Shown: in pieces, positions 16,986 through 24,814 of the stretch
How the letters are laid out: each line of letters begins with the position of its first letter
Position numbering within the stretch: the stretch's first letter is position 1
NCBI RefSeq assembly: GCF_000246855.1
Contig: NC_016609.1
Coordinates: forward strand, 7,018,744 to 7,082,743
DNA length: 64,000 nucleotides
DNA from: Niastella koreensis GR20-10
GTDB taxonomy: Bacteria > Bacteroidota > Bacteroidia > Chitinophagales > Chitinophagaceae
Direction of reading: 5' to 3'
Translations under genes and position numbers: made by a program
Notes under the pieces: generated by a model
What the model was told of the DNA's origin: nothing
Seen by the model: the letters and a program-made list of their open reading frames with translations, nothing else
Databases searched by the model: none

Positions 16986-17318
16986 CTATACAGAGAAGCT
17001 TTCGCCGCAGGCGCAGGTGCGGCTGGCATTGGGGTTGTTGAAGTAAAAGCCTTTACCATTCAACCCTTCCGAAAATTCGAGGGTGGTATTGAACAGGTAG
17101 AGGAAGCTCTTCATATCGGTAACCACTTTCAGGCCTTTGTCTTCAAATACCTGGTCACCGGGTTTTGATTGGTTATCAAAATCCATTTTATAGCTAAGAC
17201 CAGAACAACCGCCCCCAACTACCGATACGCGCAGGAAATAACCCGCGTCGGCGGTTTGGGAAGATTCTTCCATCAGTTTATCTACTTTCTCTTTTGCTTT
17301 TTCGCTTACGAATATCAT
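16986..17318 (-). CDS. Iron-sulfur cluster assembly protein, HesB/IscA/SufA family
   Basis: A-type Fe-S carrier that accepts clusters and passes them to apoproteins. All three ligand cysteines are present: C38 in GGGCSGLSY, and C102 and C104 in TCACGESF. Length of 110 aa is typical. It lies downstream of iscS on the same strand, separated by about 160 bp that include a GCTAATG word repeat and a possible own promoter (TATATTTA). Whether it is IscA, SufA or ErpA cannot be told from sequence alone. Confidence 0.94.
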   Translation of the reverse strand: MIFVSEKAKEKVDKLMEESSQTADAGYFLRVSVVGGGCSGLSYKMDFDNQSKPGDQVFEDKGLKVVTDMKSFLYLFNTTLEFSEGLNGKGFYFNNPNASRTCACGESFSV

Positions 17319-17327
17319 AATCTAATA

Positions 17328-17490
17328 TGCTAATGTGATAATTTGCTAATGTGCTAATGCATGCGTTTTACTAAATATACAACGCTTTTTTTGCTTGTTT
17401 GTTTAATAATTCACTAACCTTATTGCCTTTTTTTATTATAACTAATTGTATTTCAATTAGCATATAAGCATATTGGCAAATTAGCAAATT
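17328..17490. repeat. GCTAATGT/TTAGCATA-word array (family F)
   Basis: One arm at about 17328-17365 (CTAATATGCTAATGTGATAATTTGCTAATGTGC) and the other at about 17455-17490 (ATTAGCATATAAGCATATTGGCAAATTAGC) are built from the same words. The second arm overlaps the 3' end of iscS. Confidence 0.65.
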
Positions 17491-18647
17491 ATGTTCAAGG
17501 TCCTCAACTGCTCCACCGTCTTCTTCACCCGCTCTATCACATAATCGATCTGCTCTTCGGTAGTATACCGGCCAATGGAAAACCGTAAAGAACTATGGGC
17601 CAGGTCATCTTCCACCCCCAGGGCTTTCAGCACGTAACTGGGTTCCATGGAGGCGCTGGTACAAGCTGCGCCGGAAGAGAGGGCGATTTCCTTGTTCAGG
17701 CCCATCATCAGCTGGTCGCCATTTACAAAGTTAAACGAAAGATTGGCTACATGGGGCAGGCGGTGCGCCCGGCTGCCGTTTACATAAGTAGCATCCAGTT
17801 GCAGCAGGGCATTTTCCAGCTTATTGCGCAGCCGGCTCATGCGCTCACCATCTGCTTCCAGCTGCTGGCGGCAAATGTCGGCTGCTTTGCCAAAACCGGC
17901 AATACCGGGTACATTCAGGGTACCACTACGCATGCCTTTTTCGTGACCGCCGCCATCCATTTGGGCGGTGAGGCGTACACGGGGATTCTTACGCCGTACA
18001 TACAAAGCGCCTACGCCTTTTGGCCCGTATAATTTATGGGCGCTGCAGGCCAGGATGTCGATCTCATCTTTTATTACATCAACCGGTATTTTACCCACTG
18101 CCTGCGTGGCATCGGTAAAGAACAATACGCTGTGCTTTTTAGCCAGGGCGCCTATCGCCTTCACGGGCTGAATGGTGCCTGTTTCATTATTCGCGTACAT
18201 GATAGCGATGAGAATGGTGCGCGGGGTAATGGCGGCTTCCAGTTGCTGCAGATCTATGAGGCCTTCTTTATTTACGGGGAGATACGTTACGGTTCCACCC
18301 AATTTTTCTATATGCTTACAGGTATCCAGCACGGCCTTGTGTTCGGTAACGCAGGTAATTATGTGGTTGCCCTTGCCGGCATACATTTCAAACACGCCTT
18401 TTATGGCGAGGTTATCGCCTTCGGTAGCGCCCGAGGTAAAGATGATTTCTTTTGGTTCGGCCCCTATTAACCTGGCCACCTGCTCACGGGCATAATCTAC
18501 CGCTTCTTCTGCCTGCCAGCCAAAGGAATGGCTGCGGCTGGCCGCATTGCCAAACTGTTCGGTGAAATAGGGCAACATCACTTCCATTACCCTTGGGTCG
18601 CAGGGCGTGGTAGCGTTGTGATCGAGGTATATGGGGAGGTTTAACAT
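17481..18647 (-). CDS. iscS: Cysteine desulfurase
   Basis: PLP enzyme that removes sulfur from cysteine for Fe-S cluster and thio-cofactor synthesis. Features are an N-terminal IYLDHNATTPCD, the PLP lysine in SAHKLYGPKG (K205) and the persulfide-forming cysteine in SSGAACTSAS (C329, group I loop). Length of 388 aa is normal. The final codons (N-I-I-C, stop) run into the GCTAAT repeat, which supplies the TAA. It is probably co-expressed with the iscA-like gene. A -7 box lies just upstream. NifS-type naming is equally possible. Confidence 0.94.
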   Translation of the reverse strand: MLNLPIYLDHNATTPCDPRVMEVMLPYFTEQFGNAASRSHSFGWQAEEAVDYAREQVARLIGAEPKEIIFTSGATEGDNLAIKGVFEMYAGKGNHIITCVTEHKAVLDTCKHIEKLGGTVTYLPVNKEGLIDLQQLEAAITPRTILIAIMYANNETGTIQPVKAIGALAKKHSVLFFTDATQAVGKIPVDVIKDEIDILACSAHKLYGPKGVGALYVRRKNPRVRLTAQMDGGGHEKGMRSGTLNVPGIAGFGKAADICRQQLEADGERMSRLRNKLENALLQLDATYVNGSRAHRLPHVANLSFNFVNGDQLMMGLNKEIALSSGAACTSASMEPSYVLKALGVEDDLAHSSLRFSIGRYTTEEQIDYVIERVKKTVEQLRTLNIIC

Positions 18648-18663
18648 GCGTTGTGTTTCAGTA

Positions 18664-18671
18664 CAAAATTA
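18664..18671 (-). promoter_or_regulatory. -7 box for iscS
   Basis: Minus-strand TAATTTTG, an exact TAnnTTTG match 16 bp before the iscS ATG. Confidence 0.6.
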
Positions 18672-18677
18672 AGTGGT

Positions 18678-18785
18678 TTCGGGATTCAGGTTCCAGGTTT
18701 CAGGTTCCAGGTTCCAGGACAGGCATGCTGAATAATTGCGGGGTTCACGAATTTCAGAGACCCTGTACCTTGTAACCTGGAACTA
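18678..18785. repeat. CAGGTTCC-word palindrome (family C)
   Basis: CAGGTTCCAGGTTTCAGG and further tandem words face CCTTGTAACCTGGAAC across a 50-bp loop, between iscS and the divergent epimerase gene. Confidence 0.7.
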
Positions 18786-18812
18786 TTTTAAACACCTCAA
18801 AAGCCTTTCCTT

Positions 18813-18820
18813 TACATTTG
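18813..18820 (+). promoter_or_regulatory. -7 box for the methylmalonyl-CoA epimerase gene
   Basis: TACATTTG is an exact consensus match, 26 bp upstream of the ATG at 18847. Confidence 0.6.
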
Positions 18821-18846
18821 TTTCCTGAATAATACAACAACCTGAT

Positions 18847-19251
18847 ATGTTGAAAGTTGAACACATTGGCATTGCCGTTCGGGAATTAGGGAATTCGATT
18901 CCCCTGTTTGAAAAGCTGCTGAATACTCCCTGTTATAAAACGGAGCAGGTGGAAAGCGAAAAGGTATCTACCGCCTTTTTTAAAACCGGTGATACCAAAA
19001 TTGAATTGCTGGAAAGCAGCAGCGCCGAAGGCGTGATTGCCCGCTTTATTGATAAAAAGGGCGAGGGCATTCACCACATTGCTTTTGAAGTGGCAGATAT
19101 TGAGGCAGAAATGAAACGGCTGGTGAGTGAGGGATTTGTATTGTTAAATGAACAACCTAAACGCGGTGCAGACAACAAGTTAGTGTGCTTTTTACACCCA
19201 AAGAATACCAATGGCGTGCTGATTGAACTGTGTATGTCAATAGACAATTGA
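18847..19251 (+). CDS. mce: Methylmalonyl-CoA epimerase
   Basis: Interconverts (S)- and (R)-methylmalonyl-CoA in the propionate pathway. It belongs to the vicinal-oxygen-chelate fold. Metal ligands by family position are H6 (VEHIGIAV), H76/H77 (GIHHIAFEV) and E127 (LIELCM). Length of 134 aa is typical. The B12-binding mutase subunit at 5.0-5.4 kb is a likely pathway partner. The last four residues (SIDN) and the TGA stop are encoded by a word repeat shared with the convergent MarR gene. Confidence 0.95.
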   Translation: MLKVEHIGIAVRELGNSIPLFEKLLNTPCYKTEQVESEKVSTAFFKTGDTKIELLESSSAEGVIARFIDKKGEGIHHIAFEVADIEAEMKRLVSEGFVLLNEQPKRGADNKLVCFLHPKNTNGVLIELCMSIDN

Positions 19252-19345
19252 CAATTATTCTCTGCTGTCATGAGCTTGCCAATATTCGGTCACTCCGCAT
19301 TCGCGAGTATTGCATATTGTTTATTGTCTATTGCCTATTGTCTGT
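19235..19345. repeat. CAATAGACAATTG-word palindrome (family E, copy 1)
   Basis: TCAATAGACAATTGACAATT faces ATTGTTTATTGTCTATTGCC across a loop. It encodes the C-terminal residues and stop codons of both convergent genes (mce and the MarR gene). Confidence 0.8.
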
Positions 19346-19942
19346 TGACTTATGTTCCGGGCATTCAATGCGCAGTTCATCAATGGCCAGTTCTTTTTGC
19401 ATGAGGTTGCAAAAGTGGTTCTGCTGGCGGTCGCCATTGTAGTAATAACAGTTGTAACACATGCGCTGGGTAGAAATGATGCCGTTTTGATTCAGCCGGA
19501 AGATGAGATCGAGCACCGATACCAGGAACTCATTTTTTTGTGGGATGCTCAGGGTGGCAATAGCGCCATCTAACGGTTTGGTAAAGTTCTCGATCATCCC
19601 CGTTAGCTTCACGCCCTTATCAGTAAGCGAAAAATTAAAACTGCGGCTATCGAGCATGTCATCTGCTCTTTCGATCAACCCTTTCTGTTCCAGTACTTTT
19701 ATTGAATCGCTGATGGTGGCCTTGGTCATATTGAACTCACGGGCCATGGAGGCTATGCGGCGTTGCTTATCGGAGTTATGATACTTGATAAAGATCAGCA
19801 ACTGCATTTGAATAGGACTTAGCTTATGTTCTTTGGCTTCCGTCCATAACAAAACCCTGAAGACTTCAGAAATTTTCTCCAAAGCGGCTACTATCTTGTA
19901 GTCTACATTAGTAAGATGACGCTCGGGGTCAAATGCTGACAT
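19328..19942 (-). CDS. MarR-type winged-helix regulator with a four-cysteine C-terminal tail
   Basis: Residues 40-125 form a MarR-like winged helix (SPIQMQLLIFIKYH... REFNMTKATISDSIKVLEQKGLIER). The C-terminal 45 residues carry CX2C-X12-C-X15-C (C162, C165, C178, C194), a likely zinc or Fe-S site, followed by PEHKS. I do not know a named family for this tail. The site suggests redox or metal sensing, which is an inference. The last residues STDNRQ and the TAG come from the word repeat. No obvious target operon is next to it. Confidence 0.82.
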   Translation of the reverse strand: MSAFDPERHLTNVDYKIVAALEKISEVFRVLLWTEAKEHKLSPIQMQLLIFIKYHNSDKQRRIASMAREFNMTKATISDSIKVLEQKGLIERADDMLDSRSFNFSLTDKGVKLTGMIENFTKPLDGAIATLSIPQKNEFLVSVLDLIFRLNQNGIISTQRMCYNCYYYNGDRQQNHFCNLMQKELAIDELRIECPEHKSTDNRQ

Positions 19943-20083
19943 GGCAATGCTATTCGCTTAAAGATACAATCTTAACCCGATGAATATAATAGTAGAAAGA
20001 CTAATAATTGATGCTCGTGTATAGAGAATAAACGGAAGAGATTGTAACTGCGTTGGTTACGTTAAAAAAATATTGCCCAAAAT

Positions 20084-20114
20084 AAAAAAAGTTCCCCTGT
20101 AGACACAGGGGAAC
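20084..20114 (-). terminator. Terminator of the T9SS cargo gene
   Basis: A ten-base-pair stem (GTTCCCCTGT/ACAGGGGAAC) with a short loop is followed on the minus strand by seven T, about 35 bp past the stop at 20150. Confidence 0.9.
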
Positions 20115-20149
20115 CATTACTGTTTACCTAATATGAGGACCATTTAAAC

Positions 20150-21112
20150 CTACAACGCTATTTTCTTAACCTCGCTCCAGCCTTTACTATCACTTACCCG
20201 TACTGCATACACACCGGAGCCGGCACTCATCGCGTCTACGATAAGCCGGTAAGAAGCCTGACTAAATTCCTTACGCACTATAATCTGTCCGCTCATGTTT
20301 ATCAACTGTATGGAAACGTTATCTTTTACATCGCTGTTAAAGTCGATGGTAATTGTTTTGTTTGAAGAAGCAAAGATGTTTGTAACAGTATTGTTGCCGT
20401 TATGAAGGCTGCGAATGGCTGAATACAGGTTTGCGCCATTGGTACTTATCAGTCGTATGCGGTAATACACATCGCCATTTGTACTGCTTTTATCGGCATA
20501 ACCATAATTGTTAGCCACATCGGTTGTACCTGCGCCGGTTACCTGCGCTATTTGATTCCAGGTGCGGGAATCGGTACTTTTTTCTATAGCATAATAAGCA
20601 TTGTTCACTTCTGTACTTGTTGACCAGCTTAGCTGGATATTTGTACCCTGCCGGGTTACATAAAACGATTGAAAGTTTGCTGCAAGAACCGTCCAGGGGG
20701 CAAAGCCGCCGCCTGTGCCATTATCTGCATATTGAGGGCCGACTACCGGGGGATCTGAGCCATTCCATTTCATATTGGAGCCCAGCTTTATTTGATCACT
20801 GTTTCCATTCCCTATTATTATTCCACCGGTTTGTACGTAAATTTTGCTGGCAGCATCCAGGTTTAATTTACCGTTGTTGGAAAGGTCTAACCTTCCCAAT
20901 ACTATAATTACTACATTATTCAAATTGTGATTGCCGGCAAGTGTTACTGTATCACCAGCGTTAATCACTATAGTGTCATTACTTCCCGGCACGCTGTTGG
21001 GATTCCAGATTGTATTAGTGTCCCAATCACCATCTGTATTGGAACTTTTCTTACTTGCCATCAGGCTGGTAGCCGACAGCATGATAAATAGGGTTACGAA
21101 CACGGCTTTCAT
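20150..21112 (-). CDS. Secreted protein with type IX secretion C-terminal sorting domain
   Basis: The signal peptide is MKAVFVTLFIMLSATSLMAS. A beta-helix-like N-terminal half follows (GDWDTNTIWNPNSVPGSNDTIVINAGDTVTL, then short beta repeats). Next is a fibronectin-like stretch (LSWSTSTEVNNAYYAIEKS) and a C-terminal T9SS type A signal ending GVYAVRVSDSKGWSEVKKIAL. It should be exported by the Por/Gld system to the cell surface. Length is 320 aa. No catalytic motif is seen, and the ligand or role is unknown. Confidence 0.85.
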   Translation of the reverse strand: MKAVFVTLFIMLSATSLMASKKSSNTDGDWDTNTIWNPNSVPGSNDTIVINAGDTVTLAGNHNLNNVVIIVLGRLDLSNNGKLNLDAASKIYVQTGGIIIGNGNSDQIKLGSNMKWNGSDPPVVGPQYADNGTGGGFAPWTVLAANFQSFYVTRQGTNIQLSWSTSTEVNNAYYAIEKSTDSRTWNQIAQVTGAGTTDVANNYGYADKSSTNGDVYYRIRLISTNGANLYSAIRSLHNGNNTVTNIFASSNKTITIDFNSDVKDNVSIQLINMSGQIIVRKEFSQASYRLIVDAMSAGSGVYAVRVSDSKGWSEVKKIAL

Positions 21113-21650
21113 GGGGTAAACAGTTTAATGCCCTATTGTTTCCAATACACGTACCTGTTTTTTCCGGCACGGGCGAAAAACATGCAAAAAGCGATACCGG
21201 GATTGGGTATTCTTTTTTACATCTTATTGATTGTCATATGTTATTTTTCGTTTCCCACATTCTCTAAAAAAACCATATTTCCTACCGGTGAATACTAGCC
21301 CAGTACGCGAAATATTTCCCATACATGGAATAAAAGTACAATAAGTGGAATTGTTTAGGGCGAGGTAAAGGGTTTTGGTGGTGGCGCTAAAGGTTAAGTG
21401 GAGTATTTAGCAGGGTAAATGGGTAGTTATTTAGTTGACCGGTTGACAGGTTAACATGTTGACAAGGGATTAAAGTGAAGCTTTTGGTGGTAAGAAGGTA
21501 GAGGTTGACGGAGTTGATGGCGTTGACAGGGTTGATAAAGGATGAATACGATGTGGGAAGCAGGATGAGAAAGCCCCAAAATGCGACAAGTTGAGTAATA
21601 GCGCGAGGTTGCAATTCACCCCCTCCACCGGAGGGGGATGGGGGGAGGCT
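21113..21650. other. 538-bp region without a recognisable gene
   Basis: The part at 21113-21420 shows nothing I can identify beyond loosely repeated words (TTTCCCATACATGGAA, AGTGGAATTG). 21424-21545 is a family B element. 21619-21637 is a CCCCCTCC/GGAGGGGG palindrome just past the rnc stop codon, without a T-run. Confidence 0.5.
21424..21545. repeat. GTTGAC-word element (family B, copy 3, inverted)
   Basis: Contains a 29-nt stretch (21458-21486) that is the exact reverse complement of 2885-2913. It is flanked by GTTGACAGGTTAAC words on one side and GTTGACGGAGTTGATGG words on the other. Confidence 0.85.
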
Positions 21651-22394
21651 TTAGTCTTCTTCCGGCTCTACCTGCTTATTCAGGCCTAATTTATCAATAG
21701 CGATAGCGGCGGCTATCTGGGAGGCGTCTTTTTTATTGTAGGCTTTGCCTTCGGCGAGGAGCTCGCCATCTACTACGGCGCCAATGGTAAACAGGCGGCG
21801 GCCGCCTTCAATGCGTTCGTCGAGGGTCTCAAATTCGAGGTTCTTACCATTTTTATTGGCCCAGCCGTAGAGTTTATTCTTATGGTTGATTTCGAGAAGT
21901 TCCAGGTCTTCCATGTACAAATGGGGAATGATGATGCATTCAAATACCCATACTTTGGTTTTATCGAATCCCCGGTCAAGATAAATGGCGCCCACCACCG
22001 CTTCGAGGGTGTTACCAAAAATCTGGCTCATTTTAAGGGAATTGTCGAACTTATTAAAGAAGGTGATCTTTTTTAAACCCATTTTGATGGCAATCTCATT
22101 GAGTTTATTCCGGTTCACCATTTTGGACCGCATTTCGGTAAGGAAACCTTCTTCTTTGTAGGGATATTTTTTAAAAAGAAAATCGGCTACGATCCCACTG
22201 AGAATAGCATCTCCGAGGTACTCGAGCCGTTCATTATTTTCATCGGCACTATCCCTTACCGACCTATGGGTAAGGGCAGCCTTATATAATGCGAGCTTGC
22301 CCGGGGTAAAACCCAGTACATTGCGCAGATTCTTTTTAAAAGAAAGATTCTCTTCTTTGCCTAAAAAGCGGTCCAGGATTCCCACAATTGTCAA
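21651..22394 (-). CDS. rnc: Ribonuclease III
   Basis: Double-strand-specific endoribonuclease for rRNA and mRNA processing. The RNase III signature NERLEYLGDAI (54-64) is present, with a second acidic site later (FGNTLEAVVGAIYLD). A C-terminal dsRNA-binding domain follows (KLYGWANKNGKN... AYNKKDASQIAAAIAIDKL). Length of 247 aa is typical. It is the last gene of acpP-fabF-rnc, a gene order conserved in many bacteria. Confidence 0.96.
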   Translation of the reverse strand: MTIVGILDRFLGKEENLSFKKNLRNVLGFTPGKLALYKAALTHRSVRDSADENNERLEYLGDAILSGIVADFLFKKYPYKEEGFLTEMRSKMVNRNKLNEIAIKMGLKKITFFNKFDNSLKMSQIFGNTLEAVVGAIYLDRGFDKTKVWVFECIIIPHLYMEDLELLEINHKNKLYGWANKNGKNLEFETLDERIEGGRRLFTIGAVVDGELLAEGKAYNKKDASQIAAAIAIDKLGLNKQVEPEED

Positions 22395-22494
22395 TCTACT
22401 AATTTTTCATTAAGCCAAAAAATCATTAATAGGGCCGGACTCCGCAACCATCAAAAAATATTCAATAGTACCTCAACAACTCTACGCGTAAAAA

Positions 22495-23748
22495 CTACGC
22501 TTCAAACTTTTTCACGATTACGCAGGCGTTATGGCCTCCAAACCCAAATGTATTACTTAAAGCGGCACGTACCGTGCGCTTCTGGGCTTTTTCAAAGGTG
22601 AAATTTAATCGCGAATCAAGCTCAGGGTCGTCGGTAAAGTGGTTAATAGTAGGCGGCACAATATCGTGCACTACAGCCTGAATACAGGCTATTGCTTCTA
22701 TAACCCCGGCGGCGCCCAAACAGTGACCCGTCATGGATTTTGTAGAACTGATGTTTACTTTAAAGGCATGTTCACCAAAAACATCGGTGATCGCTTTTAT
22801 TTCTGCAATATCGCCCAGCGGGGTTGAAGTTCCATGGGTATTGACATAATCAATATCCTCGGCTTTCATGCCGGCGTCTTCAAAAGCAACCAACATTACG
22901 TTTTTAGCGCCCAGTCCTTCAGGATGCGGGGCAGTAATATGATGCGCATCGGCAGTAGCTCCGCAACCAGCAATTTCGCAATAAATTTTAGCTCCACGTT
23001 TTAAAGCGTGTTCCAGTTCCTCCACTACCAGTACCCCTGAGCCTTCCCCCATAACAAAACCATCACGGTCTTTGTCGTACGGGCGGCTGGCGGTTTTAGG
23101 ATCGTCGTTGCGCTCGCTCAGGGCTTTCATGGCATTGAAACCACCCACCCCGGCTTCGCTGATAACATTTTCAGCGCCACCGGTTAAGATGATATCTGCC
23201 TTACCTAACCTGATGAGGTTAAACGCATCCATAATGGCGTTGGTAGAAGAAGCACAGGCACTAACTACCGCAAAATTGGGACCACGAAAACCATGTCGCA
23301 TGGAGATATGACCAGCTGCAATATCCAGGATCATCTTGGGGATGAAGAAAGGATTGAAGCGCGGGGTGCCATCGCCTTTGGCGAAGTTCGTCACTTCTTC
23401 CTGGAACGTTATAAGACCTCCGATTCCGCTGGCGAATACAACCCCTACCCGGTCAACGTTGACATTATCTTTATTAATGCCGGCGTCGGTCACTGCCTGG
23501 TCACTGGCGATTATGGCAGTTTGGGTAAAACGGTCTATTCTTTTGATTTCCTTGCGGTCGAGGTAATTCAACGGGTCGAAATTCTTTAACTCGCAGGCAA
23601 AGCGTGTTTTGAATTTGGAGGCATCAAACTGGGTAATAAAATCGGCACCGGATACTCCATTAATGAGTCCGTTCCAATATTCTTCTAAATTATTTCCGAT
23701 AGGTGTAAGAGCACCAATACCGGTCACAACAACTCGTTTCAATTGCAT
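22495..23748 (-). CDS. fabF: Beta-ketoacyl-ACP synthase II
   Basis: Condensing enzyme of fatty-acid elongation that extends acyl-ACP with malonyl-ACP. The Cys-His-His triad is intact: C165 in VVSACASS, H305 in NTHGTSTPLGD and H342 in SMTGHCLGAAG. Length of 417 aa is normal. It lies between acpP and rnc on the same strand. A long hairpin in the acpP-fabF gap may adjust relative expression. Confidence 0.97.
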   Translation of the reverse strand: MQLKRVVVTGIGALTPIGNNLEEYWNGLINGVSGADFITQFDASKFKTRFACELKNFDPLNYLDRKEIKRIDRFTQTAIIASDQAVTDAGINKDNVNVDRVGVVFASGIGGLITFQEEVTNFAKGDGTPRFNPFFIPKMILDIAAGHISMRHGFRGPNFAVVSACASSTNAIMDAFNLIRLGKADIILTGGAENVISEAGVGGFNAMKALSERNDDPKTASRPYDKDRDGFVMGEGSGVLVVEELEHALKRGAKIYCEIAGCGATADAHHITAPHPEGLGAKNVMLVAFEDAGMKAEDIDYVNTHGTSTPLGDIAEIKAITDVFGEHAFKVNISSTKSMTGHCLGAAGVIEAIACIQAVVHDIVPPTINHFTDDPELDSRLNFTFEKAQKRTVRAALSNTFGFGGHNACVIVKKFEA

Positions 23749-23779
23749 AGCTCTTGCCAGAGGGAGTTTTTAAGTAAGA

Positions 23780-23821
23780 AATCCGCTTTCGCAGCATGCG
23801 CCCAGCTATCGAAAGCGGATT
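23780..23821 (-). promoter_or_regulatory. Hairpin between acpP and fabF
   Basis: A perfect 12-bp stem (AATCCGCTTTCG / CGAAAGCGGATT) encloses an 18-nt loop. No good T-run follows on either strand, so a partial terminator or an mRNA-end stabiliser that makes acpP more abundant than fabF is likelier than a full stop. Confidence 0.65.
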
Positions 23822-23857
23822 TAATTTATTGCACCTGATCTACAATATTCAATTTAC

Positions 23858-24097
23858 TTAGACCTTAGCATGCTCTTCTAAGTAAGCTACAGCCTGGCCA
23901 ACAGTGGTAATTGTTTCAGCCTGTTCATCAGGGATGGAAATATTGAACTCCTTTTCAAATTCCATAATAAGTTCCACGGTGTCGAGAGAATCGGCACCTA
24001 AATCATTGGTGAAAGAAGCCTCATTGGTAACCTCTGCTTCTTCTACACCAAGCTTATCAACAATGATCTTTTTAACTCTTGTTGCGATGTCTGACAT
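23858..24097 (-). CDS. acpP: Acyl carrier protein
   Basis: Carries growing acyl chains on 4'-phosphopantetheine. The modification serine is in [16 protein letters not shown] (S37). 79 aa, highly acidic, classic ACP. It is the first gene of acpP-fabF-rnc, with a strong -7 box 24 bp upstream. Confidence 0.98.
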   Translation of the reverse strand: MSDIATRVKKIIVDKLGVEEAEVTNEASFTNDLGADSLDTVELIMEFEKEFNISIPDEQAETITTVGQAVAYLEEHAKV

Positions 24098-24121
24098 TTT
24101 TGTAAAGTTTAGTTACGGCTG

Positions 24122-24129
24122 CAAAAATA
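24122..24129 (-). promoter_or_regulatory. -7 box for the acpP operon
   Basis: Minus-strand TATTTTTG, an exact match. A candidate -33 TTG lies 18 bp further upstream. Confidence 0.65.
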
Positions 24130-24358
24130 TAGATTTTGGAATAATGACAATAAAAGGCTGGTTTTTAATTAATCTTGTTAATATTTTGTGATTTACCGGT
24201 TTTGTAGTAAAATCCGCCCCCCTTTCCAGCCACCGGGGGCCACCATAAACGGGATATTGGCAGGTTTATGCTATAAAGGCCCTTTTATTTTTCATTCAAG
24301 GAATGGGGCTGGTATACGGTAAATCCTTATATTGCAGCGCACTACCCAATTAGTCGGC

Positions 24359-24787
24359 ATGGCTTTAAAAATAATAGATCACGGTTCCCGGGAGTACCAG
24401 CAAATGGTTCAACTGCGTAATGAAATCCTGCGCAGACCGCTGGGTTTACAATTTACCCCCGAAGAACTGGAAAAAGAAAAAGAGGAGATTTTGATCGGCG
24501 CCTTTGAAGAAGAAAAGATGCTGGGTTGCTGTATGCTTATAATGGAGGGCCCCAACTCCGTTCGTTTGCGCCAGATGGCCGTTCTTAATAACCTGCAGGG
24601 TAAAGGTATTGGCCGGGCCCTGATGCAGTTTGCCGAAAACATCGCCCGCGACCGCGGTTTCCTGAAAATAACCATGCATGCCCGCAAAACAGCCGTAGGT
24701 TTTTACGAAAAGCTCGGTTACCGCATAAGCGGGCAGGAATTTGAAGAGGTTACTATCCCGCACTATGTTATGGAGAAGATGCTCTGA
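24359..24787 (+). CDS. GNAT-family N-acetyltransferase
   Basis: Acetyl-CoA-dependent acyltransferase. The acetyl-CoA loop is in RQMAVLNNLQGKGIGRALMQFAE (Q/R-x-x-G-x-G/A), followed by the beta5-helix pattern ITMHARKTAVGFYEKLGYRISG. The start at 24359 (MALKIIDHGSREYQQMV) gives 142 aa. A TTG 27 bp upstream in frame is not needed. The substrate is unknown. It is convergent with mfd over a shared hairpin. Confidence 0.88.
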   Translation: MALKIIDHGSREYQQMVQLRNEILRRPLGLQFTPEELEKEKEEILIGAFEEEKMLGCCMLIMEGPNSVRLRQMAVLNNLQGKGIGRALMQFAENIARDRGFLKITMHARKTAVGFYEKLGYRISGQEFEEVTIPHYVMEKML

Positions 24788-24790
24788 GCG

Positions 24791-24814
24791 ATCCCCTCCC
24801 AGGAGGGGATTTTA
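24791..24814 (+). terminator. Hairpin between the convergent GNAT and mfd genes
   Basis: ATCCCCTCC / GGAGGGGAT is followed by four T on the plus strand. It lies 4 bp past the GNAT stop and overlaps the end of mfd. Confidence 0.6.

Noticed and set aside
16986-18647. Complete isc or suf operon
   Set aside because: Only the desulfurase and an A-type carrier are present. No scaffold (IscU/SufU), SufBCD or regulator lies next to them.
21619-21637. C-rich/G-rich palindrome as terminator of rnc
   Set aside because: No T-run on the minus strand, so it is noted only as a palindrome.
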